Made by a program: the position numbers and the translations under genes. This document shows positions 35,801-47,396 of a DNA stretch of 64,000 nucleotides, piece by piece (the first letter of the stretch is position 1; each line of letters opens with the position of its first letter). A model generated the notes under the pieces. It was given only the letters and a program-made list of their open reading frames with translations, searched no databases and had not been told where the DNA came from. Origin of the DNA: Chlorophyllum brunneum (lineage: Eukaryota > Basidiomycota > Agaricomycetes > Agaricales > Agaricaceae); assembly GCA_963576785.1 (NCBI GenBank), contig OY756145.1, forward strand, positions 2,294,001 to 2,358,000, in the 5' to 3' direction.

Positions 35801-37703
35801 CGATTGCACCCGCAACTCAGCCGATGATAGATTTGGGAAGTTCTTGCTGTCTTCTCGTTGCGTCATAACCGTGTCTATTCTGCGTCAGGAGGCGATGTAC
35901 CAGTGCCCTGGATGCTGCTTCTTGACTGTTATACTGCATCTGTAAGAATATGTTCTGGCATAGAAGTTCGAAGACTGTTGTGACCGACCTTGATTGGCGC
36001 CCGTTATGCGCAGGTGACACCTACACAGTTGTTAGTAATTACTCAGACCGCAGCTCTATACTACAAGCCCACGTCTGTACATATGTGGTACTCATGAAAA
36101 TTGTATCGTCATCTCCGTGATCTTTATGCAGTGCGACATCTGCCACTTGGGATGGGGGCCGTCAAAATCTGTTCCTGTGCATGAGGAAGTGCAATATATC
36201 CAATCGGGGTATCTTCAGCTCTTTTAGCGGTGCACGAGGCATCTAGGGATCCATATACCTGAACGTTCTGAGCCATTAAAGTCTTCCTCGTGGCTGATGA
36301 TTACAAGTGCCTGACCTATATAGGATACGTTCATTGTCAGCAAATGTGCCATGATCGTTACCACTGCGGTTCAGTCGTGGCATGAAGCGGCGGAAGAGAA
36401 CATAATTTGACCAGAAAGGATTGCCCTGTCAGGTTGAGCTGACCCTGGATTATTATATATGTAAAAGGGCTGGAGAAGGGTAAGCGGAATAATTGATTTT
36501 TAGCACCCAGGCTAGGTTTTGTAGTTCATATTTTTCTTTACATTATTGACCCTGGTTGGACGCCGCCATCATTTTGCCAAGACACCGATGCCAAAATTGA
36601 AAATACATAAATGAATAGGGACGAGAAATTTGTTTGTGATGTGTTCTGGGGTTATTTCGGAGTTGGACCGGCCGCCGGCTTTGTTCATTGTTGACATTGT
36701 CCAGTGTTTGATTTTATAATGAGAATCGTTCCAGAACCACAGACTCTTTTCCGCAATCTACCTTCTCTCTTTGAGAACAAGTCATCACACCATTTTCAAC
36801 GATAACCAAAAAAGTAAAAAATTAATCTATCACTGCAATGTTTGTGTTTTTTTCCCCCGATAAACGGGGACCCTGACGTTAAAAAATCGCAAGAATCTGA
36901 CCCTGTACAGCTGTAAGTGCAGTCGAATTTGACAGATCTCATTCCACATTCCTTTTCCTTTCCATGGTTCTGAGATACCAATCATGACAGATCAATTTAT
37001 GGGTACGACCCATAGTTAGAACCCGACGGCGCGGCAGCGGTGGGGTGTGTGGCAAAGGGCAAGAAAACTAAAATCGTACTAGTCCTCTCCATCCTCAGGG
37101 TCACTGTTTTTCCGATCGCGCTAAAGCATTTAGCGGATACGATGATCATCAGAAAAGGAAAAGTCGATACAGTATTGACAAAAGAGACTAAGGAAAAAAG
37201 TCGCCATCGGGTCTGTTAGAAATCATATTCAAAATCGCAAGTTCAATACAGTTCTCAAGTTCAATACAGACTCAAAAAAACACTTGTACGGCATTCAAGA
37301 AGTAACGTTTCGCATTGGAAGGAGGTGTAGGACGACAGTGAAAAAATGCAAGTGATAACGAATACCAAAAAAATAATGGTTGTCTAGGTGTCGCGGGTAT
37401 GATAATGGGCTTCGGGGCCAAAGAGGTAGGACCAAAAATTGTGAAAAAAGAGAAAAAGAATGTGTACAGTGCGTTGTGTGAAAAAAATGCTAGTAGAAAG
37501 AGAGAATGGAAATCCAGTTGAGAGCAAAATTGAGAGCAAGTTGATCGAGAAAAGCAACAAAAGAAAAACTGCGTGGATGTGCAAAAAATAGCAGCGATTT
37601 GACGCAAGAGCAAGGAATGAAATATTAATGTAAGTGCAAGAAAAAGAAAAGAATGCAATGAGGGATGATCAGAAACTCTATGGTGGCATGGCTTTGTCTG
37701 CAT
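35801..37703. other. Gene-poor stretch
   Basis: About 1.9 kb, increasingly AT-rich towards 37.6 kb with T-rich runs on the minus strand. It should contain the long 3' untranslated region of the F-box-like gene. No supported gene or inverted repeat is seen. Confidence 0.45.
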
Positions 37704-40700
37704 CTACCGCACCACTCGAACACCAGGCAAACACCTCCCCAACACATCCGCAAGCGCAACTTCAAGCGTAATCCTCTCCTCCCCTCCTCCAGTGCTAACG
37801 TTCCCTCCTGAGTCATCTTTCCTACTCGCCTCACTCGGGTCGCCCCAACTCGTCCCACTAAGCCCACTAAACCCGCTAATCCCGCTAACGGAGCTGATCC
37901 CACTACTCACGCTCCCAAAGCTGCTCAACGGATCATTCCTCCTCTTCCTCCTCGTACTTCTTCTCCTGTTACTCCACTCTCTGTCGTTCTCCCTTGCGTG
38001 TTCCCCATCATAATCCCTACTGGACCGATTCAAATCGCGATTCCAATCACGATTATGTTCCCTCGTCCTAATGACCACGCTCGACTGAGATTTCTTCCTC
38101 TGCACTTTGCTCCCACTAGCATCTGCACTAGCACTAGCACCTGGATTCGACGTCCCACTCGTTCCAGCACCCGAAACGGTAGAAGTCCACCACATATCAA
38201 ATCCTTGTACATCCTGTCTCCTCTTCTTCTCTCCTTTCTTCTCTCCTTTCTTCTCCACCACCGTCTGTTCCAATCCCACTCCATCCCTCCTCGACTTGGG
38301 CTTGTGCTTAACTTTCGATCTTCTCCCTGGTTTATAATTCGGATCACCAAACGTCTGTGCAACCAACACAGGTGTAACATTAAACGGCGGAGGGCCCGCA
38401 CTCGGATGTACACTCCCAAGACCGGCACTGACGCTAACAAGACCCGGGCCAGGAGGACGCAAGGAATTAAAAACACCACCAACAGGACTAGTGCTTTTCT
38501 CTTTCTCTTTTCCTTTATCTTTCCACAATTTCGATCCTGTTTTGAGAAACGCGAGCATGGGATGGTTGTGCTGGTTCTGTGGCCGTGTTGATGACGCGGT
38601 AGCTAACGGTGGTGTCGTAGCCAGTACAGCTTGAGATCGAGATGCACTTCTGCTGGACCCAGGAGCGCGTCTAGACGACTTTGGGTGAGCATGGTTATAA
38701 GCCAGAGAGATCGAGGAGGTAGGTAATGCAGACATTGAAGCTGAAGGTAAATGTATCGCCGGCGCAGGAGACGACGGTGAAGGTGTATTCGACACAGGCG
38801 ACACAGGCGTCGAAACGGATTGGAACGAAGGAAGTTGGAGGGATGGACGGGGTGGGGCAAGTGACGAAGAGTCTGAGGTGACATTCGAGTCGTTGTGAGA
38901 TGTAGGAAGCGGTAGAGCGCTCATTGAAAATGAACAGGGTAGCACGAGTGAAGATGAGGGATGAGGAGTTGTTATGGACGGGTATCGTGATACAGGAGCG
39001 CTCGAAGATACGTGTGGTATATCAAGTGTCACAGAAGACCTCGAAGCAGTAGATGTTTCTTTTTCTTTTGTGATTGTCGTGACCGAAGAGGTATAAGACG
39101 AGGAAAGCAAATGGCCTTTCGACGAGGAAAGTGGAACGGGGAGAGGGACCGCAGGAATAGTGGCGATTGGTGTCGTTTCTTGGGAGTGTGTTTGCCGATG
39201 AGCTGTGGTAGCTGACGGGGTGGTTGGTGAGGATAGAGGAAGAGGGAGAGGCATGGATAACGTCGAGGATTCGCTGTAGACTGAGATGGTCTTGAGTCCC
39301 CACCAAGGCCACACCCACTCATTCTGCATCCTTTCCAGGAACTCGTACTGTTGAAAAAGCCAAATGAGTACATGATTTCGGGAGGGTATTTCGCACACTC
39401 ACCACTTGTTCATCAAGCTGAATGCCATCTCCATCACCTCTCGTTCTCGAGCTGCCATAAATCGGGACGTCATCCTGTGATGGCAGGAAGTGCTTTACAA
39501 TCAACTCCAAGTGTTGCAAGCTCTGCAAGTTGTGTGCCAGGAGATCCAAAAGCTCGGGGGAAAGCGGTACAGGACCGATTCGAAGCGTGCGTAGGTTGGT
39601 GTTGATTGGCGATTCGATGGTCGGGGTTGACGGCATCGGTGATGGTGTAAGCCATTGCCATGCGAGCTCATCTCCATCACCTTCCTCCGCGACGGAACCC
39701 AAGCTTGAACGCCGATCCGAACTCGACTGCTTGGTATCCCTTCCCAACACCTTGACCAACTCTTTCACAAACTCAAATGACTTGATGCTTCCCAGCAAGC
39801 CAAGGGTCTTTACCTTGCTGCCAAAGCGTTCGGCACAATATAACGCCGTTTCCAGGGGCAACAGATTTGAACTGACTTCAAGGGACTCGAGGGCGTCCAA
39901 ATCGTACTCGCCCAAGGGTTCAGGGGTATCATCGTCTTCAAACCATTCATGATACTCCCCGCCTGCTTCGCTGCCAAATGCTGTCCGAATCCATGAATGA
40001 AGAGACCAAGGGTTGGGGGTGCCAATACGTCGCCAGTGGGAACCAGAACCAGTACTGCCGGCATCATGTTGGGTCGCGCGAAGTCGAAGAACCTTGATCG
40101 TCTCGGCCTGTCTCCGGAGGAAACGCCCGAAAGCGTTTGGGTTTCCGAGGTGAGGTTTCTGTAGCGGTAAAGCCAATGCGACGGTGTCCAGCCTTGGCAA
40201 AAGGTCGAGGCCGTTGAAGAGTGGGCCGACGTCCATGGGTTCATGAGCCTCGATGGACAGCGATCGAAGAAAAGGGGCGAGACCGGATATTGAGGGAGCG
40301 AGGCGTGTGTTGAGGATGTAGGACAGGGACTGGGGAGAGAGCTGATGGTCAGAATGGAGATGGAGATGGAGGTGCTCGAGACGAGCGACATGGAAAGATG
40401 CAGAGCAGAGGGCATGAATGTTTTCAAGGGAGATGTCGAGGGAGAGTTTTGTGAGAGAGGGGGAGAGCAGAGGCGTGGCGATGCATGGGACAGCGAGATT
40501 GGTGAGGGAGAGGGCGTCTGTGTCCGTAAGGGAGGACGAGGACGAGGAGGAATGGAAGGGGTCAGAAGTGGGGAGGCCGTACCACGTGACATAATAGTCG
40601 GTGAGAGAGGGGAGAGAGCGGAAAAGATCGAGGACGGCGTGCATGACGTCCTGCGCTGTCCTCAGTCGCTCTCGGAGTTTCTCCATGCTCTCCCGCGGCG

Positions 40701-41182
40701 GCAGGTCGTAGAGGCTGGCTGGTCCAGCGGAGCGCTCGCCCTGGCCCCGTGATGGCGCAAAGACCTTGTCCTGGTACTCGCGGAGCTGCTGGGTGATGTC
40801 GGCGAGGCGGCCACGAAGGGATGTGGGGTGTCTCTCGCGGTCCTTCTCCTTCTCCTTGCCCTTGCTCCTGGCGTCGCTGTCCATGACCTCTTTGAGAAAG
40901 CCTGGGTAGATGTGGAGGATCTTGACGCGGCGTGCTACATAGGGGTCCCTGTGTGGCGTGGTGAGTGCGGAGGCGGGATGTTTGGGTGTGTACGTACTTG
41001 AGACGGATAAGGTTGCGGAGGAGGCGGTCGTCCCAGTAGATAAAGGAGATCTGGCGGTAGCGGGCGTCGAGGGCGATGTGGAAGAGGGAGGCGTTGACGG
41101 GGTAGAGGTTGCGGAGACAGAGTATGGGGATGTAGTTTGCGATGTTGAGCCAGACATCGTGGGGGAGGACGGGGGGAGGCAT
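37704..41182 (-). CDS. F-box-like protein with long low-complexity C-terminal region
   Basis: F-box proteins bring substrates to SCF ubiquitin ligases; mushrooms have many. The first ATG is at 41182: MPPPVLPHDVWLNIANYIPI, LCLRNLYPVNASLFHIALDA is the F-box. An intron joins LIRLK to DPYVARRVKILHIYPGFLKE. A leucine-rich region of ~450 residues follows with repeated L-x-x-L-x-L blocks (LTKLSLDISLENIHALCSAS, LEHLHLHLHSDHQLSPQSL, LESLEVSSNLLPLETALYCA, LQSLQHLELIVKHFLPSQ). A second intron near 39.4 kb joins to EFLERMQNEWVWPWWGLKTI, SVYSESS. The last ~550 residues are Ser/Thr/Pro-rich, then basic (KKGEKKGEKKRR), then Gly/Ser-rich, ending GRCLPGVRVVR. The tail is unusually long and probably disordered. 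No known substrate. Confidence 0.75.
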
Positions 41183-41291
41183 GGGTGGGGACGGCGAGCA
41201 TTGGAGGCTAAAAGGCGCGGATGGATCTGTCAAAGTCACCGTCCATCATTTCCCACTCAGCTATCCTAATCCAGCCTTATTACTCCCCGAT

Positions 41292-41789
41292 CTATCTTTC
41301 CCACCCGTGCACCACCCCCGCAACCGCCGCCCACTCCCCCAGGGCCCTCACGTACTCGTCCCGGCCCCCGTCCACGCCCACATCCGCCCCCCACACCCGC
41401 ACCGTCGAAAACCCTCCCTCTGCCCGGACCACCCCGCCCCCCTCCGTCTCCCCCGGCCCACCTCTCTTCCCTTCCCCGGCCGGTCCACTCCGCAACACAA
41501 GCCCACTGTATCCACTCGGAAGGCGTACATCTACCCCGTGTATCCTTCGTCCGCGGAACGTCGACACATAGCGTTCCTCCCCCGTCGATCCCTCTTCCTC
41601 TGCTTCTCCTTCGGGCTTCCCCACTCCCCTTTTAACACTCTCTACCTTCATATACGTAGACACAGGCGCAGGTCCGTCGTGTTCGATATGAAATGGCATT
41701 AGATTTGGCGTATAGTCCTTCTGCGCTCCCCCGAGTCCAGCCGTCGATAATGCCAGCTCTGCGGCTGTCAAGGGTGTTTCAGCAGGCAT
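41292..41789 (-). CDS. RNASEH2C: Ribonuclease H2 non-catalytic subunit C
   Basis: RNase H2 removes single ribonucleotides and RNA primers from DNA; subunit C (yeast Rnh203) is structural. The protein starts at the first ATG, 41789 (MPAETPLTAAELALSTAGLG). The family core is clear: NLMPFHIEHDGPAPVSTYMK and STFRGRRIHGVDVRLPSGYS with GLVLRSG. Near the end are FSTVRVWGADVG and DEYVRALGEWAAVAGVVHG, the conserved tryptophan-containing strand and terminal helix. At 165 residues it matches the usual size. Single exon. Its stop lies 109 bp upstream of the F-box-like start on the same strand. A palindromic ACGCGT element lies about 100 bp upstream of the ATG, fitting S-phase regulation. Confidence 0.85.
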   Translation of the reverse strand: MPAETPLTAAELALSTAGLGGAQKDYTPNLMPFHIEHDGPAPVSTYMKVESVKRGVGKPEGEAEEEGSTGEERYVSTFRGRRIHGVDVRLPSGYSGLVLRSGPAGEGKRGGPGETEGGGVVRAEGGFSTVRVWGADVGVDGGRDEYVRALGEWAAVAGVVHGWER

Positions 41790-41880
41790 ACGTTGGAAAT
41801 TAGCGAAAGGACGTCGAGTGAAAAAAAGGTTAGGCAACCTTTCTCTGCAGTGTGTAAACTGTACAGTCCCAAGGGCTTAC

Positions 41881-41898
41881 GACGCGACGCGTCGCGTC
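41881..41898. promoter_or_regulatory. Perfect 18-bp palindrome centred on an MluI cell-cycle box (ACGCGT)
   Basis: GACGCGACGCGTCGCGTC is its own reverse complement, with ACGCGT at 41887-41892. ACGCGT is the binding core of MBF, which activates G1/S DNA-synthesis genes in fungi. It lies 92-109 bp upstream of the RNase H2 subunit C start codon. Confidence 0.65.
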
Positions 41899-44613
41899 AC
41901 AAACTTACCCATGACATAAGCTTGTCCTGACGACCATCCTCACCGAAGAGGACGCTCAAAACCCGGTTCCCACCTCAATCCTCTCCCCTCACGTCAAAGG
42001 TCAAAGACACTGATCGTTGTTCTGATCCAACCCGAACGGGTGTCATCCCCACTGACACCCACATGCTAGTTCATCGGCCAGATGCCATCCCCTCGAACAA
42101 CCGAACAACACACATCTTTCACCCTTCTAGTACGCTACTCTCAAATACTTACCCCATCATACGACCAACTAGACCCGGAGCTACACGTCACCGGTCTTCA
42201 GCCACAACTCGGTCACACACACAATACGCACGACTAGCCCGGAATACCAGTATATATGTGACACAAGTTCGTGATGACTCAATGACAGTTTCCCCTGCTG
42301 TCTCTTCTGTTGATCTCTGGACTATACCGGTGTCGTGTCATACCCCGGCTTTCTCGTGAACGTAATTCGGTTGCATTCTCAACGTCGAGGACGGTATGGC
42401 AGTCATTGCGGGAATCTATCAAAAATTTCCCTTCTCAGTGCTCTATCAAGCCCAAATTCATCACGAGGATGAACGCCATTAAACCATATCGGAACACAAA
42501 TCCCTGTACACCGAAGCTCGCCTCGAGGCCAACCAAATCCATACTTCTAATGTATTCCAATAGTCTTTTCATTGGCGCTTATCTCCAAACAGTCAATCTC
42601 AACTCTCACCTCTATCCCTTCCCTCCATCTACATACATACATATTATATACCCTTCACACTCCGGTTCAGATCCAGGTTAATTGTGTGAGAATCGAAAAA
42701 AACAAAATCACAGCAGCAGGACACATGTACTCTAAAAATAGACTCAGAGTCCAATGCGTCCTTATTGTGTCATCCTGCCATCACGAGGAACCATTCGATT
42801 AATAGGTCCGCAAAGTAAACCAAAAAAACACCGGGTTCGGAGAAAGAGGGACCGGAAAGTGGAGCTCCCCCCAAGGAGATTGCACCGAGTTGCGCAAGAC
42901 CTGTCAAAGTTGCTTTCTTTTCAAAGGGAGAAAGAGTACATCCCTCCACGGGTCTTCTACTTCCGTCAAATAAACAATAATGATGAAGAGATGATATCAA
43001 GAGACCCGTTTTGCGATAATGTACAACTTAGCATACGTTGGCGCCAAGACGGATCTTGTGGCTGATTAGACTTCACATAAACATCGTAGCTTCGGGTATC
43101 GCATAATACTTAAAACTGGTACTTTTTTTTTTACTTATGCTAAACGCCGCAGTATATAAGCGTAGTATGCTTGAGCAACTACTATACTCCATTCTCTCTC
43201 TCCTCCGAGGAAAGGGTGTGTGGGCCTGAGTATACCAATCCTATATAGTACTACATTTCGGCGAAAAATGCCCAGCGGAGAAGGTCGACAATGTGTTAAG
43301 CGCTATAAATTAAGAATAACCGCATGTCATAACCCGAGCGAAGCGCAGAACGAAAAACTAATTTGATACTTTCGAGGATACTTGTGATATGCGGGAAACT
43401 TTACCGCGAAAGCATATATATACTCTCATGTGATTATTGTTCTTGTACACAGAGTTTCATGTCAAACTTTTATTATTATTGACATTTTCAACACTAGTCA
43501 TTCGACTTGATTTTTACATGCGCAGCGATACAAATACCTAGGGAACGCCAAGAGTTTCTTACCATCAAGAAGCTATATACCCAAACCGTCCATCCATCCA
43601 TCAATTGTTCTGACGTTCCTCAAAGAGCCAATGATGACGAGTTCCTATTTCATCCCAACTCAATGGCTGCGGAAACACATCTGGGTAATAAGATAACAGA
43701 ATCAATACTGGATGTACACCCCATCGTTCAAATAAAAACTTGACTTGACAGATCACAGCTTACACGTCCATTCCAACCATAAGCTTCTCATCATATCATA
43801 ATATTGCCTCCGTTAGACACTTCGGGGATGAAATGGCCGAATCATCACAAGATAAAGATTTATCCATCCACTTAAACACAAGTCAACAACAGCGCACCAA
43901 GAAGCTCCTAACACACACACAGCACAGCAATGGGGACAAAGAGGAGTTTACGGTATCTTAACCGGACGGATGTAACATATTTTTATGTCCCTGAACCTGG
44001 GAGAAAAGCAACCCCCTTTTTTTTGGAGTTAGGTTTATGACGTATTTTACGGGATGGGTTGAATAGTAAAGGGATGTGGTGTCCTTTTTCTTTTTTTACC
44101 ATGGTTAGGTGTACGGCGGTTGTAGGTGCTACATGCGATGCAGGATTGTGATTTACCCAAACCATTATCTCAGGAGCGAAGAAATACGCGATTGGGACGG
44201 AGGCTAACTAGCTCTCGACTGACTGATCGGATTCAAGGGAAGTGATTCTTTAAGCTCATGCTTTTTGGTCGCGACTGCAAAACAGACATAGGCACTTTCT
44301 TCGCGGGGACTTTCGTTATTGTCGCCAACCTTGGTGTTAATGGTCTCCGACACTTGCACACACAACGCTTCGATTTTCGATTAAGACTGACTCCTTTGAA
44401 CGAATACCTATTGGATCGAGGACCATGGGGTTGACACTTTCGATAAAGTCCTAGACAGAAAGAACGCGTCTCAGTCTGTGTTTTTCTACTCGACATAAAG
44501 ATCAAAATTTGAGAGAAGATTCCTTTTCATCCCGTTGTCTTTTTCTTCCTCATTCCCCTTTCTACTCTGCACTTCCGTCTTCCCCGTTTCTCGGCGAGGG
44601 GATCGAGGTCACG
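41899..44613. other. Gene-poor stretch
   Basis: About 2.7 kb upstream of both the RNase H2C gene and the kinase gene. It has AT-rich runs and pyrimidine-rich tracts near 44.5 kb that may be the kinase leader. The short open frames show no domain or consistent splice joins. No repeats were recognised. Confidence 0.45.
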
Positions 44614-46709
44614 ATGATATCCAAACTATCCCTCTATATCACCTTCTTTTTCTTCTTCCTAGCCCAACTCTTCCTCTCTCTTTCCTTCCGGGTATCAGTC
44701 TACCTCCTTTCCTACACACTCACGATCCTCTCTCCGACGACCAACGGTTTTCCCCTCAAGTGCTCATCTGCGAACCCTGTTAGCCTTCTCTCAGTTGTGT
44801 GGAACTGCTTCGAAGGTCTTGTGATAACCGAGATCGATTCTGTCAAGATCTCTGTGGTTACTCGGATACGCCATAAACTTCGAGTTCGCATCTGTCGTGG
44901 ACTCCTTGGTTGCTTTTTATTCTTCTTAGGACCCTCGCACCCCTGGACTCGGAAACTCAACGCAATTCTCACATTCTTCATATGGTCCCAATGCGCCCCA
45001 GATACCTCGACTAGAACCAAAGAAACCACCGATGATACCTCAAAATCCATTACCGTTAACATCACTTCAGATGGCACACCCGCAACTTCAGACTCTGCCA
45101 GTACCGACGAATCTACAAAGCTCAACGTCGCACTCGAATCATCCTCAAGCGCATTTGTCGATATACCGATAACACCTCCGAAGACTCCTACTGATGCCCT
45201 ATCGCTATTTGCTTATACGCTTTCACCTGCCACACCAAGGTCACTTGCGGCTCCTTGCCTTTCACCTCCTACGCCCTCGACTCCAGTGACATCCGAAGGA
45301 CCAACACTCGTCAACGACTCTCTCGATGAAAAAATCAAGTCCACCTCTACTACCGTTTCTATATTTATTCAAAAGAACCGTCGACCCCTCGCTGAAATCC
45401 CCGCATTCAACATTAAACCTAAACCCAAGTCAGAATCTTCTCCTTTCGTATTGAAAACACCAGAATGCAAGATCCAGACTAGTAGTAGCACTGGTAAAGA
45501 GAACCGACCACCAAAACAAAAACCCAACGGGGTCAGGAAGATGACGAAATCCGACGAAAGTTATTATCGTAAAGATACGTTTATGTCTGCACTCAAGATG
45601 GATATGATACCTATTGGTGAAGGAGGGTTTGGACAAGTTTTTCGTGCGACGGCGCTTGGAAATCGAACGATTGCTGTTAAATTGATGCAGAGGGGTACGG
45701 TGACGCAGGAGATTGCGATTGTGAATGAGGTTCAGGCTTTGAAGGCTGCCAAGGGATGTAAGTGGGCGGTTGAGCTCGTGTATTTTCAGGCTGTGACGGA
45801 ACAGGCTTTGATTGCATTGGCAAGTGTTTTTTTTTTTCGTTTTAAGGGATATGTAACTGATGTTGAGGGATAGACTTACCTGCCTGGAGGTGATATGCAT
45901 AGCTATTGGGAACGTTCAGGGTTCTGTTTGGACTTTGATAATGCAAGGTTCTATACCGCCCAACTAGTACGTCCGTTATCTCTCCCCACCCTCATACAAT
46001 GCCTCGAATATCTCCTAGATTCTCGCCATTCATGACTTACACTGCCGCGGTATAATCCACCGTGATATCAAACTCGAAAACATGATGCTCGACCCACACC
46101 GTAATCTCAAACTCGTCGACTTTGGTCTCGCACAAGTTTTCGATCACAACACCGTCTCCGAGAAAGATTACCCTCTCTTTCATCAAATGAAAATCCTGGG
46201 CGGGGACGCGTTTCCATTGCTTTGGGCGACGAACCATAACCCACATCAGACAGATTTGGCTAACGGAACTGAGGGATATGCGCCGCCCGAGGTATGGAAG
46301 TGTCAGATGCATAGTTTCGGGATTGATTATTTTGCAATGGGATGCGTGCTGCATATGTTGATTACTGGAAATGTGTGTTGTTCGTCCCTTTTCTGATGGG
46401 TTGTTAACAATTCTTTTTTTCAGGCGCCATTTATGTTTGACCAAGCCATGCAGGACTATAAATACGACATTATTTGCGTCGACAAGAACATGGATGTGGA
46501 TGCCTATGATTTCTTATTTAAAGTCCTTGCACCGCGACCTATCAATCGGTTGAACCTTCGGAGGATGAAGTTGCACCCGGTCTTCCGTGGCATGTGGGTA
46601 TTTCTTTATCCGCTCTTCTGATATCACACTCATCACATCTGTCGTCAGTGATTGGACTGCGCTTTCGGCTGGCAAGATCGAGGCACCCCCTCACCCCCGG
46701 TCGCCTTGA
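44614..46709 (+). CDS. Serine/threonine protein kinase with hydrophobic N-terminal region
   Basis: The first ATG of the open frame is at 44614: MISKLSLYITFFFFFLAQLF, then further hydrophobic segments (VSVYLLSYTLTIL, ICRGLLGCFLFFLG, LNAILTFFIW). A Ser/Thr/Pro-rich linker of about 150 residues follows, with PITPPKTP, then the kinase domain. The glycine loop is IPIGEGGFGQVFRATALG; the ATP lysine is in TIAVKLMQRG; TYLPGGDMHSYWERSG follows. The catalytic loop is IIHRDIKLENMMLD, the metal motif LVDFGLAQVF, and the activation loop ends GTEGYAPPEVW (PPE in place of APE). A late exon gives DAYDFLFKVLAPRPINRLNL; the end is IDWTALSAGKIEAPPHPRSP. It is closest in layout to AGC-type kinases. Intron 45820-45873 is GC-AG. 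Membrane attachment is inferred from hydrophobicity; the N-terminus could instead be partly untranslated. Confidence 0.75.
45820..45873 (+). other. GC-AG intron in the kinase gene
   Basis: The exon ends IAL at ATTGCATTG, followed by GCAAGT and, after 54 nt, GATAG before ACTTACCTGCC. No GT donor nearby keeps the frame. Apart from the C, the donor matches the consensus, as is usual for GC-AG introns. Confidence 0.7.
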
Positions 46710-47396
46710 ATATTGAGATTATATGTCAGGGTATAACTGCCCCTACTGTTCAATATGTGAAACGCGTGTGCCCGGCTGATGGTTGCCACACGTTTCTCGT
46801 GCGTGACGTGGTAGTGGTCCCAATATGATTCTTGTCAGCATACTGAGGATCGCTGTGATATCGGGCGTTCGGCAACGGGATAGGGAGTGATAATTTGTAT
46901 GGGCTCCATCGCACCTGAAATATAATTCAGTTGGGAACTCGCGAGACACTGACAGTCACGACAGCGAAAGATGGGCGGCTTTGATTTTGGGTAACGTGTA
47001 ATGGACTCGACTTCCGTTGACCGAGTTGCGGGTCGCTCGGAAAACGGGATACCTTGTTCATTCATACCTGTCAGTTTTTTCTCCTCTATCCTGGTGACGG
47101 CCCAAACGGAAGACTGTGGCAAGTACTTCCTTCAAAAGTACATCCGAGTTGGATTTATTGATGGCGCCTTCCTGACAAATGGGGGCCGCAGTCCGTGGAA
47201 AGTCGTTGACCACTGTATGTATGCTCATCGCCGTTTCTGATGATGACTCACATCTGAATAGTATACTCAAAACTCGCCCGTGTTATACCTGGTATTAGCT
47301 TGAACTCCCTATAGTAACAGCGGCGTCAAGGATAGTAATAAGGAAACTGGAAGGAGCGTGGCCCTCTTAGATATAATTCGAATGGTTGCGGGGGGG
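46710..47396. other. Intergenic region
   Basis: About 690 bp between the convergent kinase and lipase 1 genes. Only unsupported short frames are seen. Confidence 0.4.

Noticed and set aside
37272..37703. 143-residue minus-strand frame rich in Phe/Leu/Ser
   Set aside because: It lies downstream of the F-box-like stop in T-rich sequence. The composition is that of untranslated DNA and no motif is seen.
41142..41702. 186-residue plus-strand frame
   Set aside because: It is antisense to the RNase H2C and F-box-like genes; a shadow of high-GC coding sequence.
43120..43135. T-run as a terminator or retroposon tail
   Set aside because: It is an isolated homopolymer without flanking repeats or an adjacent pol III gene.
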